Shown here: in pieces, positions 9,377 to 17,518 of the stretch
How the letters are laid out: each line of letters begins with the position of its first letter
Numbering within the stretch: position 1 is the stretch's first letter
DNA from: Pseudomonas violetae
GTDB taxonomy: Bacteria > Pseudomonadota > Gammaproteobacteria > Pseudomonadales > Pseudomonadaceae
Assembly (NCBI RefSeq): GCF_023072615.1
Contig: NZ_JAKNRW010000019.1
Location: 35,964 to 99,963, forward strand
DNA length: 64,000 nucleotides
Direction: 5' to 3'
Translations under genes and position numbers: made by a program
The notes under the pieces: model-generated
Database searches by the model: none
What the model saw: only the letters and a program-made list of their open reading frames with translations
What the model was told of the DNA's origin: nothing

Positions 9377-10159
9377 TCAGAACGCAGGCAGTACCGCGCC
9401 GCTGTATTTCTTCTCGATGAAAGCCTTCACTTCAGGACTGGTCAAAGCCTTGGCCAGTTTCTGGATGGCTACGCTGTCCTTGTTGTCCGGGCGGGCCACC
9501 AGGAAGTTCACGTAAGGTGAATCGGCACCTTCGATGACCAGTGCATCTTTAGCCGGGTTCAGGCCGGCTTCCAGCGCGTAGTTGGTGTTGATCATGTCCA
9601 GGTCGACCTGGTCCAGAACACGCGGCAGCATGGCCGATTCGAGTTCCTTGAACTTGAAGTTATGCGGGTTCTTGGCAATGTCCTTCGGGGTGGCCAGGGC
9701 GTTTTTCGGGTCTTTCAACTCGATCAAGCCAGCCTTCTGCAGCAGGATCAGGGCACGGCCGCTGTTGCTGCCTTCGTTCGGGATCGCGATGGTCGCGCCG
9801 TCTTTGAGCTCCGCCAGGCTTTTGACTTTCTTGGAGTAGCCACCGAACGGTTCGACGTGCACGCCGATCACGGTCACCAGGTTAGTGCCTTTACCTTCGT
9901 TGAAGCTGTTCAGGTACGGCAGGGTCTGGAAGTAGTTAGCGTCCAGACGCTTCTGATCGACCTGAACGTTCGGCTGAACGTAGTCGGTGAACACTTTGAT
10001 TTCCAGGTCCACGCCTTCTTTGGCGAGGGTTGGCTTGATCAGTTCGAGAATCTCGGCGTGTGGAACCGGAGTCGCCGCCACCACCAATTTTTCGCCGGCC
10101 TGGGCCAGGCCCGTAGTCAGGGCAGCCGCCAATGCGGTGAACAACAGAACCTTTTTCAT
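9377..10159 (-). CDS. metQ: MetQ/NlpA-family periplasmic methionine-binding protein (solo)
   Basis: A complete 260-residue binding protein. The signal peptide (KKVLLFTALAAALTTGLAQA, cleavage after residue 21) has no lipobox cysteine, so the mature protein should be soluble in the periplasm, unlike E. coli MetQ. Family features include TPVPHAEILE near the mature N-terminus, DYVQPN, DANYFQTLPYL and the conserved INTNYALEAGL. No ATPase or permease is adjacent; the gene ends at a strong terminator. It must therefore work with a MetNI pair encoded elsewhere, perhaps the one at 399-2154. Confidence 0.92.
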   Translation of the reverse strand: MKKVLLFTALAAALTTGLAQAGEKLVVAATPVPHAEILELIKPTLAKEGVDLEIKVFTDYVQPNVQVDQKRLDANYFQTLPYLNSFNEGKGTNLVTVIGVHVEPFGGYSKKVKSLAELKDGATIAIPNEGSNSGRALILLQKAGLIELKDPKNALATPKDIAKNPHNFKFKELESAMLPRVLDQVDLDMINTNYALEAGLNPAKDALVIEGADSPYVNFLVARPDNKDSVAIQKLAKALTSPEVKAFIEKKYSGAVLPAF

Positions 10160-10329
10160 GCAGTGTCCTTATCGAAAAACGCGGTCGTCATCGACGACGG
10201 CTAAAAGTATGAGTGCCATAGAAGTGCTATCGCTGGCGTGAGGCGGACAATACCGGGATTTTTTATTCCTGAACAATATCTTTTATTCACTTTGATATTC
10301 CATTTTGTTCATACACGACATCGCGCGTG

Positions 10330-10436
10330 CCCTCTGTAGGCGCGAGCTTGCTCGCGAAGCACGCGAAGGCACCGCAGGCATTCTGAAAATCGCGTTATCG
10401 TTGACCTCCATCGCCAGCAAGCCCGCTCCTACAGTA
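10330..10436. repeat. REP pair at the end of the truncated sigma-54 activator gene
   Basis: REP copies near 10336 (GTAGGCGCGAGCTTGCTCGC) and 10414 (CCAGCAAGCCCGCTCCTAC) in opposite orientation. The second copy supplies the TAG stop codon of the gene that ends at 10429. Confidence 0.8.
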
Positions 10437-11358
10437 GGGAGGCGCTCTTTAGAAGTAGTTTCAGGGCGGCCTTTTCGGCATTGGAACCCTTTGCAAGAAC
10501 ATGCTTGAGGTGCTGTTCAATTTGCTCAAGCGCACTCGGCACTCCCGGCAAATTCAAATGCTCCGGCAGAATCTCGTCACCGGTGCTTACCAGCAACGCA
10601 AAGTGAATGACGTTCTCCAGCTCCCGGGTATTACCCGGCCAACTGTGCTGTTCCAGCACCTGCTGCGCGGCCTCGCTAATCAACGGTACCGGCAGGTCCA
10701 GGCGCTGGCTGTAGATGCCGATGAAATACTCGGACAACGACAGAATGTCACCCACTCGCTCGCGCAACGCCGGCAGCTCCAACTGGCCTTCGCTGAGGTA
10801 GTGATACAAGCGCTCGTGGAATTTCCCGGCAGCTACCGCTTGCGCCAGGTCAATGCTGGTCGCCGCCACCAGCCGCACATCCACAGGGCTTGGTTGATGA
10901 GCACCCACGCGTATGACCTCGTGATTCTCCAGGGCCGCAAGCAACTTGGTCTGAATCGGCTGCGGCAGGTCGCCGATCTCGTCCAGGTACAAGGTGCCGC
11001 CATTGGCTGAGCCAAACCAGCCGGCACGACTGCTCGCTGCACCGGTGTAGCTGCCGGCTGCATAACCGAACAATTCGGCATCGGCGTAGGTCGGGCTGAT
11101 AGCGCCACAATTGACCGAGACGAACAGGCCGCTCCGATCACTGGCACGATGGATCTGCCGCGCAAGCAGCTCCTTGCCGCTACCGGTTTCGCCACGAATC
11201 AACACAGAGATCGTGCGCGGCGCCAATTGCTCAAGCTCCTGGCGCAACTGCCGCGAGCGTGGGTCGACAAACACCAGCGCCTTGGCGCGGATACTCAGTG
11301 GGCTTTTTTCTGCGTCGGGAAAGGTCAGCAGGGGCTGACTGAAGGTTTCAAAATTCAT
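10429..11358 (-). CDS. Sigma-54 activator AAA+ protein without sensor or DNA-binding domain
   Basis: A 309-residue protein made almost only of the sigma-54 interaction AAA+ domain. Walker A is GETGSGKE (56-63), the sigma-54 contact loop reads GSYTGA (102-107) instead of GAFTGA, Walker B is GGTLYLDEIGD (120-130), and an arginine-finger region follows. There is no N-terminal receiver or sensor domain. At the C-terminus a Fis-type helix-turn-helix is expected, but the frame ends about 35 residues after the AAA+ lid, with the TAG stop supplied by a REP element. Family members with this layout include sulfur-regulator SfnR types that retain the HTH. It may be a REP-truncated gene or a DNA-binding-independent activator. 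It lies 54 bp downstream of the hydrolase gene, same strand. Confidence 0.8.
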   Translation of the reverse strand: MNFETFSQPLLTFPDAEKSPLSIRAKALVFVDPRSRQLRQELEQLAPRTISVLIRGETGSGKELLARQIHRASDRSGLFVSVNCGAISPTYADAELFGYAAGSYTGAASSRAGWFGSANGGTLYLDEIGDLPQPIQTKLLAALENHEVIRVGAHQPSPVDVRLVAATSIDLAQAVAAGKFHERLYHYLSEGQLELPALRERVGDILSLSEYFIGIYSQRLDLPVPLISEAAQQVLEQHSWPGNTRELENVIHFALLVSTGDEILPEHLNLPGVPSALEQIEQHLKHVLAKGSNAEKAALKLLLKSASLL

Positions 11359-11412
11359 CGCAGACTCCCGCCCAAAACCGTCGTAAGACGAGGGCGCTTG
11401 AAAAAATAAAAA

Positions 11413-11994
11413 TCAGGCGCGACGTAGTGCGTGATGTTCCATGCGGTTCTGCAGCCGATACAGGTAGGCAAAACCCTGCTCCCAGCGCTGGTGGCCGGAC
11501 TTCACATTAATGTGCCCTGCCCCTGCCAGAATCCCCGCCTCGGCCCCCCAGTTGCGCGCCAGTTCCAGCGCCCGTGGGGCAGTGACGGCACTATCGTTGT
11601 CGGAGCTGACGACCTGACTCGGGAATGGCAGCAGATCGGTCGGAATCGGCGCGAAGTTGCGCAAGGCGGGCGCGCAGGCAGGACGCTCGACGTCCGCCGG
11701 GGCTACCAGCAACGCGCCGCGCACCTGACGCAAAACCTGCACGGGCGCGGCAGCCGCCCAGTGGGCAACCGTGATGCAGCCCAGGCTATGAGCGATCAGG
11801 ATGACCGGCGTACTGTCGGTGACAATCGCCTCGGCCAGCGCGGCAACCCAGTCTTCACGACGCGGCGTCAGCCAGTCGGCCTGCTCCACCCGTGAGCTGT
11901 TCGGCAAACTGTTCTGCCAGTGGCTCTGCCAATGATCATCTGGCGATCCTTGCCAGCCCGGCACAATCAGGTAGCGAATTGATTCGTTGCGCAT
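11413..11994 (-). CDS. RBBP9/YdeN-family serine hydrolase
   Basis: A 193-residue single-domain alpha/beta hydrolase. The oxyanion-side motif GWQGSPDDHW (13-22) and the nucleophile elbow AHSLG (Ser70) are typical of the family; the remaining triad residues are likely an aspartate in SSDND (about 132-134) and His161 in AGHIN. No signal peptide, so cytoplasmic. The natural substrate of bacterial RBBP9/YdeN proteins is not settled. It precedes the sigma-54 activator gene on the same strand and probably shares a transcript with it. Confidence 0.88.
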   Translation of the reverse strand: MRNESIRYLIVPGWQGSPDDHWQSHWQNSLPNSSRVEQADWLTPRREDWVAALAEAIVTDSTPVILIAHSLGCITVAHWAAAAPVQVLRQVRGALLVAPADVERPACAPALRNFAPIPTDLLPFPSQVVSSDNDSAVTAPRALELARNWGAEAGILAGAGHINVKSGHQRWEQGFAYLYRLQNRMEHHALRRA

Positions 11995-12126
11995 GGGGGA
12001 GCTCTCCTGCTGCGTGTCTGTTCCTGATCGAGTATAGGGAGTGGAGTTATATTCGTTAAGGAATAAGAAGCTATTTGTTAATGCCCAAAAAGAATATAAA
12101 GAACAATTACTTCAGGTAGTCCAGAA

Positions 12127-12330
12127 ATAAAAAAGGGGCCGCACCCTGCCAAGGAGACGGCCCCGGAAAACTTAATTCTGTTCGCGCGGTGATCACCACC
12201 TGCAGACAGTCCACCGCGCTTTAGCTGGACGCAGGTGGAGATGCCAACAAAGCCATGATGAGTTTCTCGTGTAAACGTTTCGCGTGATATAGGTTTCGGT
12301 TTAATGAATATTGAAATCGATAGGCACGCT
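12127..12330 (-). ncRNA. Candidate small RNA or long 3' UTR ending in a terminator
   Basis: The 481-bp gap between the hydrolase and desaturase genes has no credible protein gene. On the minus strand it ends in a terminator: GGGGCCG (12158-12164) pairs with CGGCCCC (12135-12141), then a T-rich tract. Just before it, 12196-12238 can form an 8-bp perfect stem (CCACCTGC with GCAGGTGG) capped by an inner 5-bp stem (GTCCA with TGGAC). Two consecutive stable folds about 240-350 nt past the desaturase stop codon suggest a separate small RNA, but the 5' end is only a guess. I cannot name a known family. Confidence 0.4.
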
Positions 12331-12411
12331 GACCCTGCCCGCCTGGGCGACATCACTTGGCTGGGCGGGAACGAACCTCCGGCGCTTTACGGCGCTCCGT
12401 GCTGCATCGAC

Positions 12412-12448
12412 GAGGGCATCGCGAGCAGGCTCGCTGCCACGTAATGTG
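12412..12448. repeat. Single REP element
   Basis: One REP copy, GCGAGCAGGCTCGCTGCCAC near 12420, just downstream of the desaturase stop codon. Confidence 0.75.
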
Positions 12449-12475
12449 AGCTTGCCCCCTCACCACGGGAATACC

Positions 12476-13549
12476 TCAGACTTGAGCAGTGCGTGTCCTC
12501 GCGCCTATTGCTTGCTCCTCACGCACAAACCGATTCGCCCGGCCAAACGTCCCGAAATCGTTAAACCGCACCCCCATCTCGCGCATGACCTTATGTGCCA
12601 CCGGCACCGTCATCTGGCGAATGTAAAACGGTTCCTTCACCACAAAATGATGAATTCCGTGGCTACTGCCAAAGTTGAAGCAGAACGCCTGCAACGGCCA
12701 CAACCACCACGGGTTCAACACCTGGGTCTGCTGGATCACGTTCCCCGGCTCCAGGTCACCGTAGTAGTGCATGTTGGAGCTGATGAAGTGCAGGCAAAAC
12801 GTACGCAGTACATTGGGACCGATGATCACCACCACGGCGATATCGATCACCTGCATCACTGCAAGCGTGGTCGCCGACCATTCGATGGGCGCATTCAGTA
12901 AATAAGCGATGCCATTGGCTGCGTGGAAACCGAGAAACACATACCAGGCGCCCCAATGCACCAGTGCCAGCGGCGCATAGACCTTCAGCGTACGCTTGAT
13001 GATGCTGAATTTATGCGCCCAGGTTTTCGCTCGCAGCATGCGAATGAACGCCGACATCACGTTGTCACCCACCATCAGCAGCCGCGCAAAACCCCACGGT
13101 TCACCGTTGGTTATCGCGCGCTCTTCCATATCGGATTCAGTGCCGGACACCTTGTGGTGATTGAGGTGCAGGTGGCGACGGATCCATGGATTGATCGTAC
13201 TCGGACGCGCCAGCCACACCAGGCCCATCATCAGGTTGTGCGGCACGCGCTTCTTGCGAAAATACATGCTGTGGATCAGGTCGTGTTCGAGCTCATGGGT
13301 CAGTGAAGCGAAAAATGCGTTCAGCAGCAGGCACACCCACCAGGCCATGTAACCATTGATATAGAGCACCGCCGAGCCGATCATCGCGGCCAGGGCAAAC
13401 GCCAGGATACCCGCGCCCAAAGCGTCCTGGTGGTTGAGAATCGGATAGCGCTTACGCAATTCGACGCCCTTTGCCAGCACCACTTCGCGTATGTGCGCTG
13501 ATCGCTGGGATGCATTCAGTCGCTGGGGACTTGCAGAAGTACGGTCCAT
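12476..13549 (-). CDS. Membrane fatty-acid desaturase family protein
   Basis: A 357-residue di-iron membrane enzyme expected to insert a double bond or hydroxyl into an acyl chain. The three histidine boxes are visible: HELEHDLIH (85-93), HLHLNHH (126-132) and GIHHF (298-302), with hydrophobic pairs at about 45-80 and 185-250. The spacing differs from that of DesA at 22895, so the two are not recent duplicates. The gene is divergent from an AraC-type regulator with about 100 bp between, which suggests that this regulator controls it. Acyl substrate and position are unknown; some members of this family act on sterols or alkanes. Confidence 0.85.
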   Translation of the reverse strand: MDRTSASPQRLNASQRSAHIREVVLAKGVELRKRYPILNHQDALGAGILAFALAAMIGSAVLYINGYMAWWVCLLLNAFFASLTHELEHDLIHSMYFRKKRVPHNLMMGLVWLARPSTINPWIRRHLHLNHHKVSGTESDMEERAITNGEPWGFARLLMVGDNVMSAFIRMLRAKTWAHKFSIIKRTLKVYAPLALVHWGAWYVFLGFHAANGIAYLLNAPIEWSATTLAVMQVIDIAVVVIIGPNVLRTFCLHFISSNMHYYGDLEPGNVIQQTQVLNPWWLWPLQAFCFNFGSSHGIHHFVVKEPFYIRQMTVPVAHKVMREMGVRFNDFGTFGRANRFVREEQAIGARTRTAQV

Positions 13550-13649
13550 GCTTCCATCCTCTGGTTATTGATGTTCGCATCCTGCCCTGTGAACCCTCGC
13601 AAGGCGGTAGCCGTGAACGCCAACCTGTTGACCGGAAGCGCCAATCAGC

Positions 13650-14654
13650 ATGACTGAACCGACCTCCCTCGCCAGCTGGACCCGTGCCCTGCGCAAGCAA
13701 CTCGACGCATTGGGCCTCGACAGCACCGCACTGTGTCACCAGGCGGGGCTCGATCCGCTATTGATGGACGACCCTAACGCCCGTTATCCGTTGTCCGGCA
13801 CCACGCGGCTGTGGGAACTCGCCGTGCAGGTCAGCGGCGACCCAGCGATCGGCCTGCGGGTTTCGCGCTTCGTCAGCCCCACCACTTTCCACGCACTCGG
13901 CTACGCGCTGGTGGCCAGCGGCAGCTTGCGCGAGGTGTTTGAACGCATCGTGCGCTATCACCCAGTGGTGAGCGATGCCCTGGAACTCGAATTGACCCGC
14001 TCCGAGGATCGCTATCGCTTCCGCCTGAAAATCCCACCGGGTAACCCGGCGCCGGCCTATGAAGCCATTGATGCCTTCACCGCGATTTATGTGCGCACCT
14101 GCCGCAACCGGCTAGGTCGCGAGTACGCGCCAATGGCGGTCTACTTGCGCCGTCCGGAACCGGCTGATGCCCATCAATGGCACAAGGTTTTCCGCTCACC
14201 GGTGCACTTCGCCGCCGACGAGGATCGCCTGGAATTTTCCCTGGTGGACTTTGAAAGTCATCTGGACGACGCCAACCCGGAGCTCGCCGAGCACAACGAA
14301 ACCGTGCTCAAGCGCACCCTGGCGCAACTCAAGCCGATGACCTGGGAGCGCAAGGTCCGCGATGCCATCGAAGAACAGTTGCCAGAAGGCGAACCCAGCG
14401 CCGAGCACATCGCCCACACCCTGCACCTGAGCTTGCGCAGCCTGCAGCGGCACCTGGCGGATGAGGGATGCCGGTTCGACACGCTGCTCAACGAAAGCCG
14501 CGAGAACCTGGCGTTGTTGCACCTGCGTGATCCGCAGTGCTCTTTGAGCGAAATCAGCTACCTGCTGGGGTTTGCCGACACCAGCAGCTTCAGCCGCGCC
14601 TTCAAGCGCTGGACCGGGATGACTCCGGGACAGTTTCGCGATGGGTTGCGGTGA
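13650..14654 (+). CDS. AraC-family regulator with N-terminal Arabinose_bd-like domain
   Basis: A 334-residue transcription factor. Residues about 20-200 match the OruR/ArgR-like sensor half (DUF4880-unrelated; PF12625 type) with the characteristic TFHALGYALVASGSLREVFERI segment. Residues about 235-330 form the double helix-turn-helix, ending in SEISYLLGFADTSSFSRAFK and the family signature WTGMTPGQFR. Regulators of this type often sense lipid-like or small organic ligands. Its divergent neighbour is the desaturase, the most likely target. Confidence 0.88.
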   Translation: MTEPTSLASWTRALRKQLDALGLDSTALCHQAGLDPLLMDDPNARYPLSGTTRLWELAVQVSGDPAIGLRVSRFVSPTTFHALGYALVASGSLREVFERIVRYHPVVSDALELELTRSEDRYRFRLKIPPGNPAPAYEAIDAFTAIYVRTCRNRLGREYAPMAVYLRRPEPADAHQWHKVFRSPVHFAADEDRLEFSLVDFESHLDDANPELAEHNETVLKRTLAQLKPMTWERKVRDAIEEQLPEGEPSAEHIAHTLHLSLRSLQRHLADEGCRFDTLLNESRENLALLHLRDPQCSLSEISYLLGFADTSSFSRAFKRWTGMTPGQFRDGLR

Positions 14655-14705
14655 TAGATGGGGCACAGGCACCGTATCCTGCTCAGGGTCCAACCACGCA
14701 ACAAA

Positions 14706-15071
14706 TTACCGCCCGCGATCCCGTCGCAACAACTTGCGCACCCGAGCCACCAGGTCACTCACCTTGAAGGGCTTGAGCAGGTAATCTTCTTCGTGCAGTT
14801 CCAACCCGCGCAGGCGGTCTTCGATGCCGTCCGTGGTGGTCAGGAACAGGACCGGCGTCTCGCCGAGCTTGCGGACCTGTTGCTGCAACTGCCAGCCGTT
14901 GAGGCCCGGAAGCATGACATCGAGGATGATCATCTCGTACGCACCGGACTCGATGAAACGCCGGCCGTCCATCCCGTTCAGCGCCACATCGACCGTATAA
15001 CCCGCTTCACCCAGGCCGTTGGCCAGGAGTTTGGCGGTCTCCGGCTCGTCTTCTACTAACAGCACACGCAT
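14706..15071 (-). CDS. Stand-alone response-regulator receiver domain
   Basis: A 121-residue protein that is only a CheY-like receiver. The acidic pocket is E7/D8, the phosphorylation site D51 in IILDVMLPG, the conserved Thr in LFLTTTDG (T78) and Lys100 in LLKPF. It most resembles the receiver half of OmpR-type heavy-metal regulators (CopR/CzcR), but the winged-helix half is absent; the frame stops after RKLLRRDRGR and only 50 bp separate it from the AraC gene. ATG 15071 was chosen because GAGG lies 7 nt upstream; an ATG 4 codons earlier has no ribosome site. No histidine kinase gene is adjacent. Confidence 0.8.
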   Translation of the reverse strand: MRVLLVEDEPETAKLLANGLGEAGYTVDVALNGMDGRRFIESGAYEMIILDVMLPGLNGWQLQQQVRKLGETPVLFLTTTDGIEDRLRGLELHEEDYLLKPFKVSDLVARVRKLLRRDRGR

Positions 15072-15128
15072 GGCACACCTCATTTGTCGTCGCTACAGGC
15101 TATGCGCGTTCGGGGACAAAGCCCACTG

Positions 15129-15818
15129 TTAAAAGATGACCGCCAACGCCCGCAGCCGCTCGGCATCGATAATTTCTATCTCGCCATACCTTAAGCTGAC
15201 GACTCCCTGCCCTTGCAGCTCCTTGAGCAACTGGTTGGTGGTCTGCCGCGACAGTGACAGCATCGACGCCAGTTGCTCTTGTGGCAGATGCAGCACCCGA
15301 CGCGGCGGTTCGATTTCGCCATAGCTGTCGGCGATCATCAGCAATCGATGCGCCAGGCGCGCCGGGGCCGGCAGCAGGCTCAGCTGTTCGAGGTTGATGA
15401 AAGTCAGGCGCAGCTTCTGGCTCATCAGTAATGCCAGTTGCCGCCAATACAGCGGTTGCTCGTCGAGCATCGCCAACAGCGCAGTTTGCGGGATATGCAG
15501 CAGCGTGCACTGGCCCAGGCTGAAGGCGTCGTGGGTCCGCGCCTGCCCATCGAACAGGCAGATCTCACCGAACCAGTGCGGCGGTTCCACCAGGCTCAAC
15601 AGCGCTTCCTTGCCCTGTTCGTTAACCGCGCCGATCCGCACGGCGCCTTCGAGCACCGCGTACAGCCCGCATGGCGGGTCACCGCGCTGGAACAAACGTT
15701 GCCCCGCGGACAAGCGCCGCAGCCTGGCCGCTGCCAGCAGACTATCCTGTAGAGGAACAGGCAGATGACTGAACCACTGGCCGCTCATCAAGCGCTCACG
15801 CCAGATCTGCATGTCCAT
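15129..15818 (-). CDS. Crp/Fnr-family transcription regulator
   Basis: A 229-residue regulator. Residues about 15-130 form the cyclic-nucleotide-type beta-roll (GDPPCGLYAVLEGAVRIG, then WFGEICLFDG), and residues about 150-215 a winged helix with recognition helix LSRQTTNQLLKELQGQG. No cysteine cluster as in Fnr is seen, so oxygen sensing by an iron-sulfur centre is unlikely. The ATG at 15818 has AAGGAG upstream; an upstream in-frame GTG/ATG extension to 15977 would overlap the divergent gene's leader and was rejected. It is divergent from the Mpo1-like gene, 84 bp apart. Confidence 0.88.
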   Translation of the reverse strand: MDMQIWRERLMSGQWFSHLPVPLQDSLLAAARLRRLSAGQRLFQRGDPPCGLYAVLEGAVRIGAVNEQGKEALLSLVEPPHWFGEICLFDGQARTHDAFSLGQCTLLHIPQTALLAMLDEQPLYWRQLALLMSQKLRLTFINLEQLSLLPAPARLAHRLLMIADSYGEIEPPRRVLHLPQEQLASMLSLSRQTTNQLLKELQGQGVVSLRYGEIEIIDAERLRALAVIF

Positions 15819-15902
15819 GAAAACTCCTTGAGATTGTCGCCTGGCTGACAGAGCAAAAGAACCAAGCGGTGGATGATCACTCACCCTACAGGAGGAATAA
15901 CA

Positions 15903-16424
15903 ATGAAAAAAAGCCTGGTTGACCATCTCGGCCAATACGCCACCTATCACCGTGACCCGCGCAACATTGCCACTCACTTCATTGGCATTCCGCTGATTGT
16001 CGTGGCCGTGGCGGTGCTGTTGTCCCGCCCGCAGTGGGCCGCAGGCTGGCTTTCACCGGCGGTGCTGGTATCGCTGGCGTCGGCCTGGTTCTACCTGCGC
16101 CTGGAGTTGCGTCTCGGGCTGTTGATGACCGTGCTCCTGGGTTTGTGCATCTGGGCCGGTCATGTGTTGGCGCAGCAGAGCACGCTGGTATGGCTGGCGA
16201 GCGGCATCGGCCTGTTTGTGGTGGGCTGGGCAATCCAGTTTGTCGGCCATCACTATGAAGGACGTAAACCGGCCTTTGTCGATGATGTGACGGGGTTGAT
16301 TGTCGGCCCGTTGTTTGTGGTGGCGGAGCTGGCATTTTTGCTGGGGTTGCGGCGAGAGTTGAAAGAGCAGATCGAGGCGCGGGCGGGCGGGGTTCGAGTC
16401 AATCCAAAGCGCGCTGCTGCTTAG
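15903..16424 (+). CDS. Mpo1-like (DUF962) membrane protein
   Basis: A 173-residue protein with about four membrane segments. The conserved YATYHRDPRNIATHFIGIP (His16, His25) and the later QFVGHHYEGRKPA are the iron-binding histidine motifs of the Mpo1/YGL010w family; the yeast member is an iron-dependent dioxygenase that alpha-oxidises 2-hydroxy fatty acids. A strong ribosome site (AGGAGG) sits 7 nt before the ATG at 15903. The bacterial function is not established. Its position facing a Crp/Fnr regulator suggests control by it. Confidence 0.85.
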   Translation: MKKSLVDHLGQYATYHRDPRNIATHFIGIPLIVVAVAVLLSRPQWAAGWLSPAVLVSLASAWFYLRLELRLGLLMTVLLGLCIWAGHVLAQQSTLVWLASGIGLFVVGWAIQFVGHHYEGRKPAFVDDVTGLIVGPLFVVAELAFLLGLRRELKEQIEARAGGVRVNPKRAAA

Positions 16425-16439
16425 ATCGCCATCGTCGGT

Positions 16440-16516
16440 ACGGCTCCCACAGGGACTTTGTGAACCACACAAATCCGTGTAGGAGCTGCCGCAGGCTCGG
16501 CCCGCGATCGGACGAT
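16440..16516. repeat. REP-like repeat cluster
   Basis: A half REP (GGCTCCCACAGGG) and a second repeat type, GTAGGAGCTGCCGCAGGCTC followed by GATCGGACGAT. The latter recurs in variant form at 20446-20478. Confidence 0.65.
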
Positions 16517-16525
16517 GTTTTGGTC

Positions 16526-17515
16526 TTAGATATTAGCGAGTTTCTGCCAAACCTTCGGTTTGAAGAACAGTGTCTCGCCCCTCACCAACCCAGTCAGGCT
16601 GTCGTGGTCCTTGACCACTTCCGCCTCGATCAGCTCGCTCTGGCCTTCGACTTTCAGCGTCACACGGGTTGTCGCACCCAGCGGGCGGATATCCCGCACT
16701 TCGGCCGCATGGTGATCCTCCAGCTCATGGCGCGACAGCGAAACTTCGTGAGGACGGAACAGCACGTGGTTGTCTTCGCCCAGGTGCAACCGGTTCGAAT
16801 CCCCCAGGAAGTGATAGACGAAATCGCTGGCCGGGTTTTCGTAGACGTCACCCGGTGAGCCGATCTGCTCGATCACGCCCTTGTTCATCACCACGATACG
16901 ATCGGCGACTTCCATGGCCTCTTCCTGGTCGTGGGTCACGAACACTGACGTCAGGTTGATGTCTTCGTGCAAGCGTGCCAACCAGCGACGCAGCTCCTTG
17001 CGGACCTTGGCGTCGAGGGCGCCGAACGGTTCATCAAGCAGCAGCACTTTAGGCTCTACTGCCAAAGCGCGGGCCAAGGCAATACGCTGGCGCTGACCAC
17101 CGGAAAGCTGTTCCGGATAGCGGTCCGACAGCCAGTCCAACTGCACCATATTCAGTAGTTCGTGAACCTTCACCGCGATCTGGCTTTCGCTCGGGCGCTG
17201 GTTTTTCGGCTTCATGCGCAGGCCGAACGCGACGTTGTCGAACACCGTCATGTGGCGAAACAGCGCGTAGTGCTGGAACACAAAACCGACGTTGCGATCA
17301 CGTACATCGTGGCCGGAAACGTCTTCACCGTGGAACACGATATTGCCCTGATCCGGCGTCTCCAGGCCGGCGATAATCCGCAGCAGCGTGGTCTTGCCGC
17401 AACCCGAGGGGCCGAGCAGCGCCACGAGTTCGCCGCTCTGGATGTCCAGGCTGATGTTGTCCAGCGCCTTGAACGCGTTGAAATTCTTGCTGACGTTACG
17501 CACTTCGATCGACAT
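16526..17515 (-). CDS. cysA: Sulfate/thiosulfate ABC importer ATPase CysA
   Basis: A 329-residue ATPase for sulfate and thiosulfate import. Walker A GPSGCGKT (35-42), Q-loop FVFQHYALF (78-86), signature LSGGQ (137-141) and Walker B LLLDEP follow in order; the C-terminal quarter is the TOBE-type regulatory domain with VLFRPHEVSL. It is the last gene of the minus-strand order sbp-cysT-cysW-cysA, starting 3 nt after cysW. Expression is expected under sulfur limitation through CysB. Confidence 0.95.
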   Translation of the reverse strand: MSIEVRNVSKNFNAFKALDNISLDIQSGELVALLGPSGCGKTTLLRIIAGLETPDQGNIVFHGEDVSGHDVRDRNVGFVFQHYALFRHMTVFDNVAFGLRMKPKNQRPSESQIAVKVHELLNMVQLDWLSDRYPEQLSGGQRQRIALARALAVEPKVLLLDEPFGALDAKVRKELRRWLARLHEDINLTSVFVTHDQEEAMEVADRIVVMNKGVIEQIGSPGDVYENPASDFVYHFLGDSNRLHLGEDNHVLFRPHEVSLSRHELEDHHAAEVRDIRPLGATTRVTLKVEGQSELIEAEVVKDHDSLTGLVRGETLFFKPKVWQKLANI

Positions 17516-17518
17516 GAA

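Noticed and set aside
12078..12356. A 92-codon minus-strand frame downstream of the desaturase
   Set aside because: It runs through the terminator hairpin and the structured element, and the peptide has no coherent pattern.
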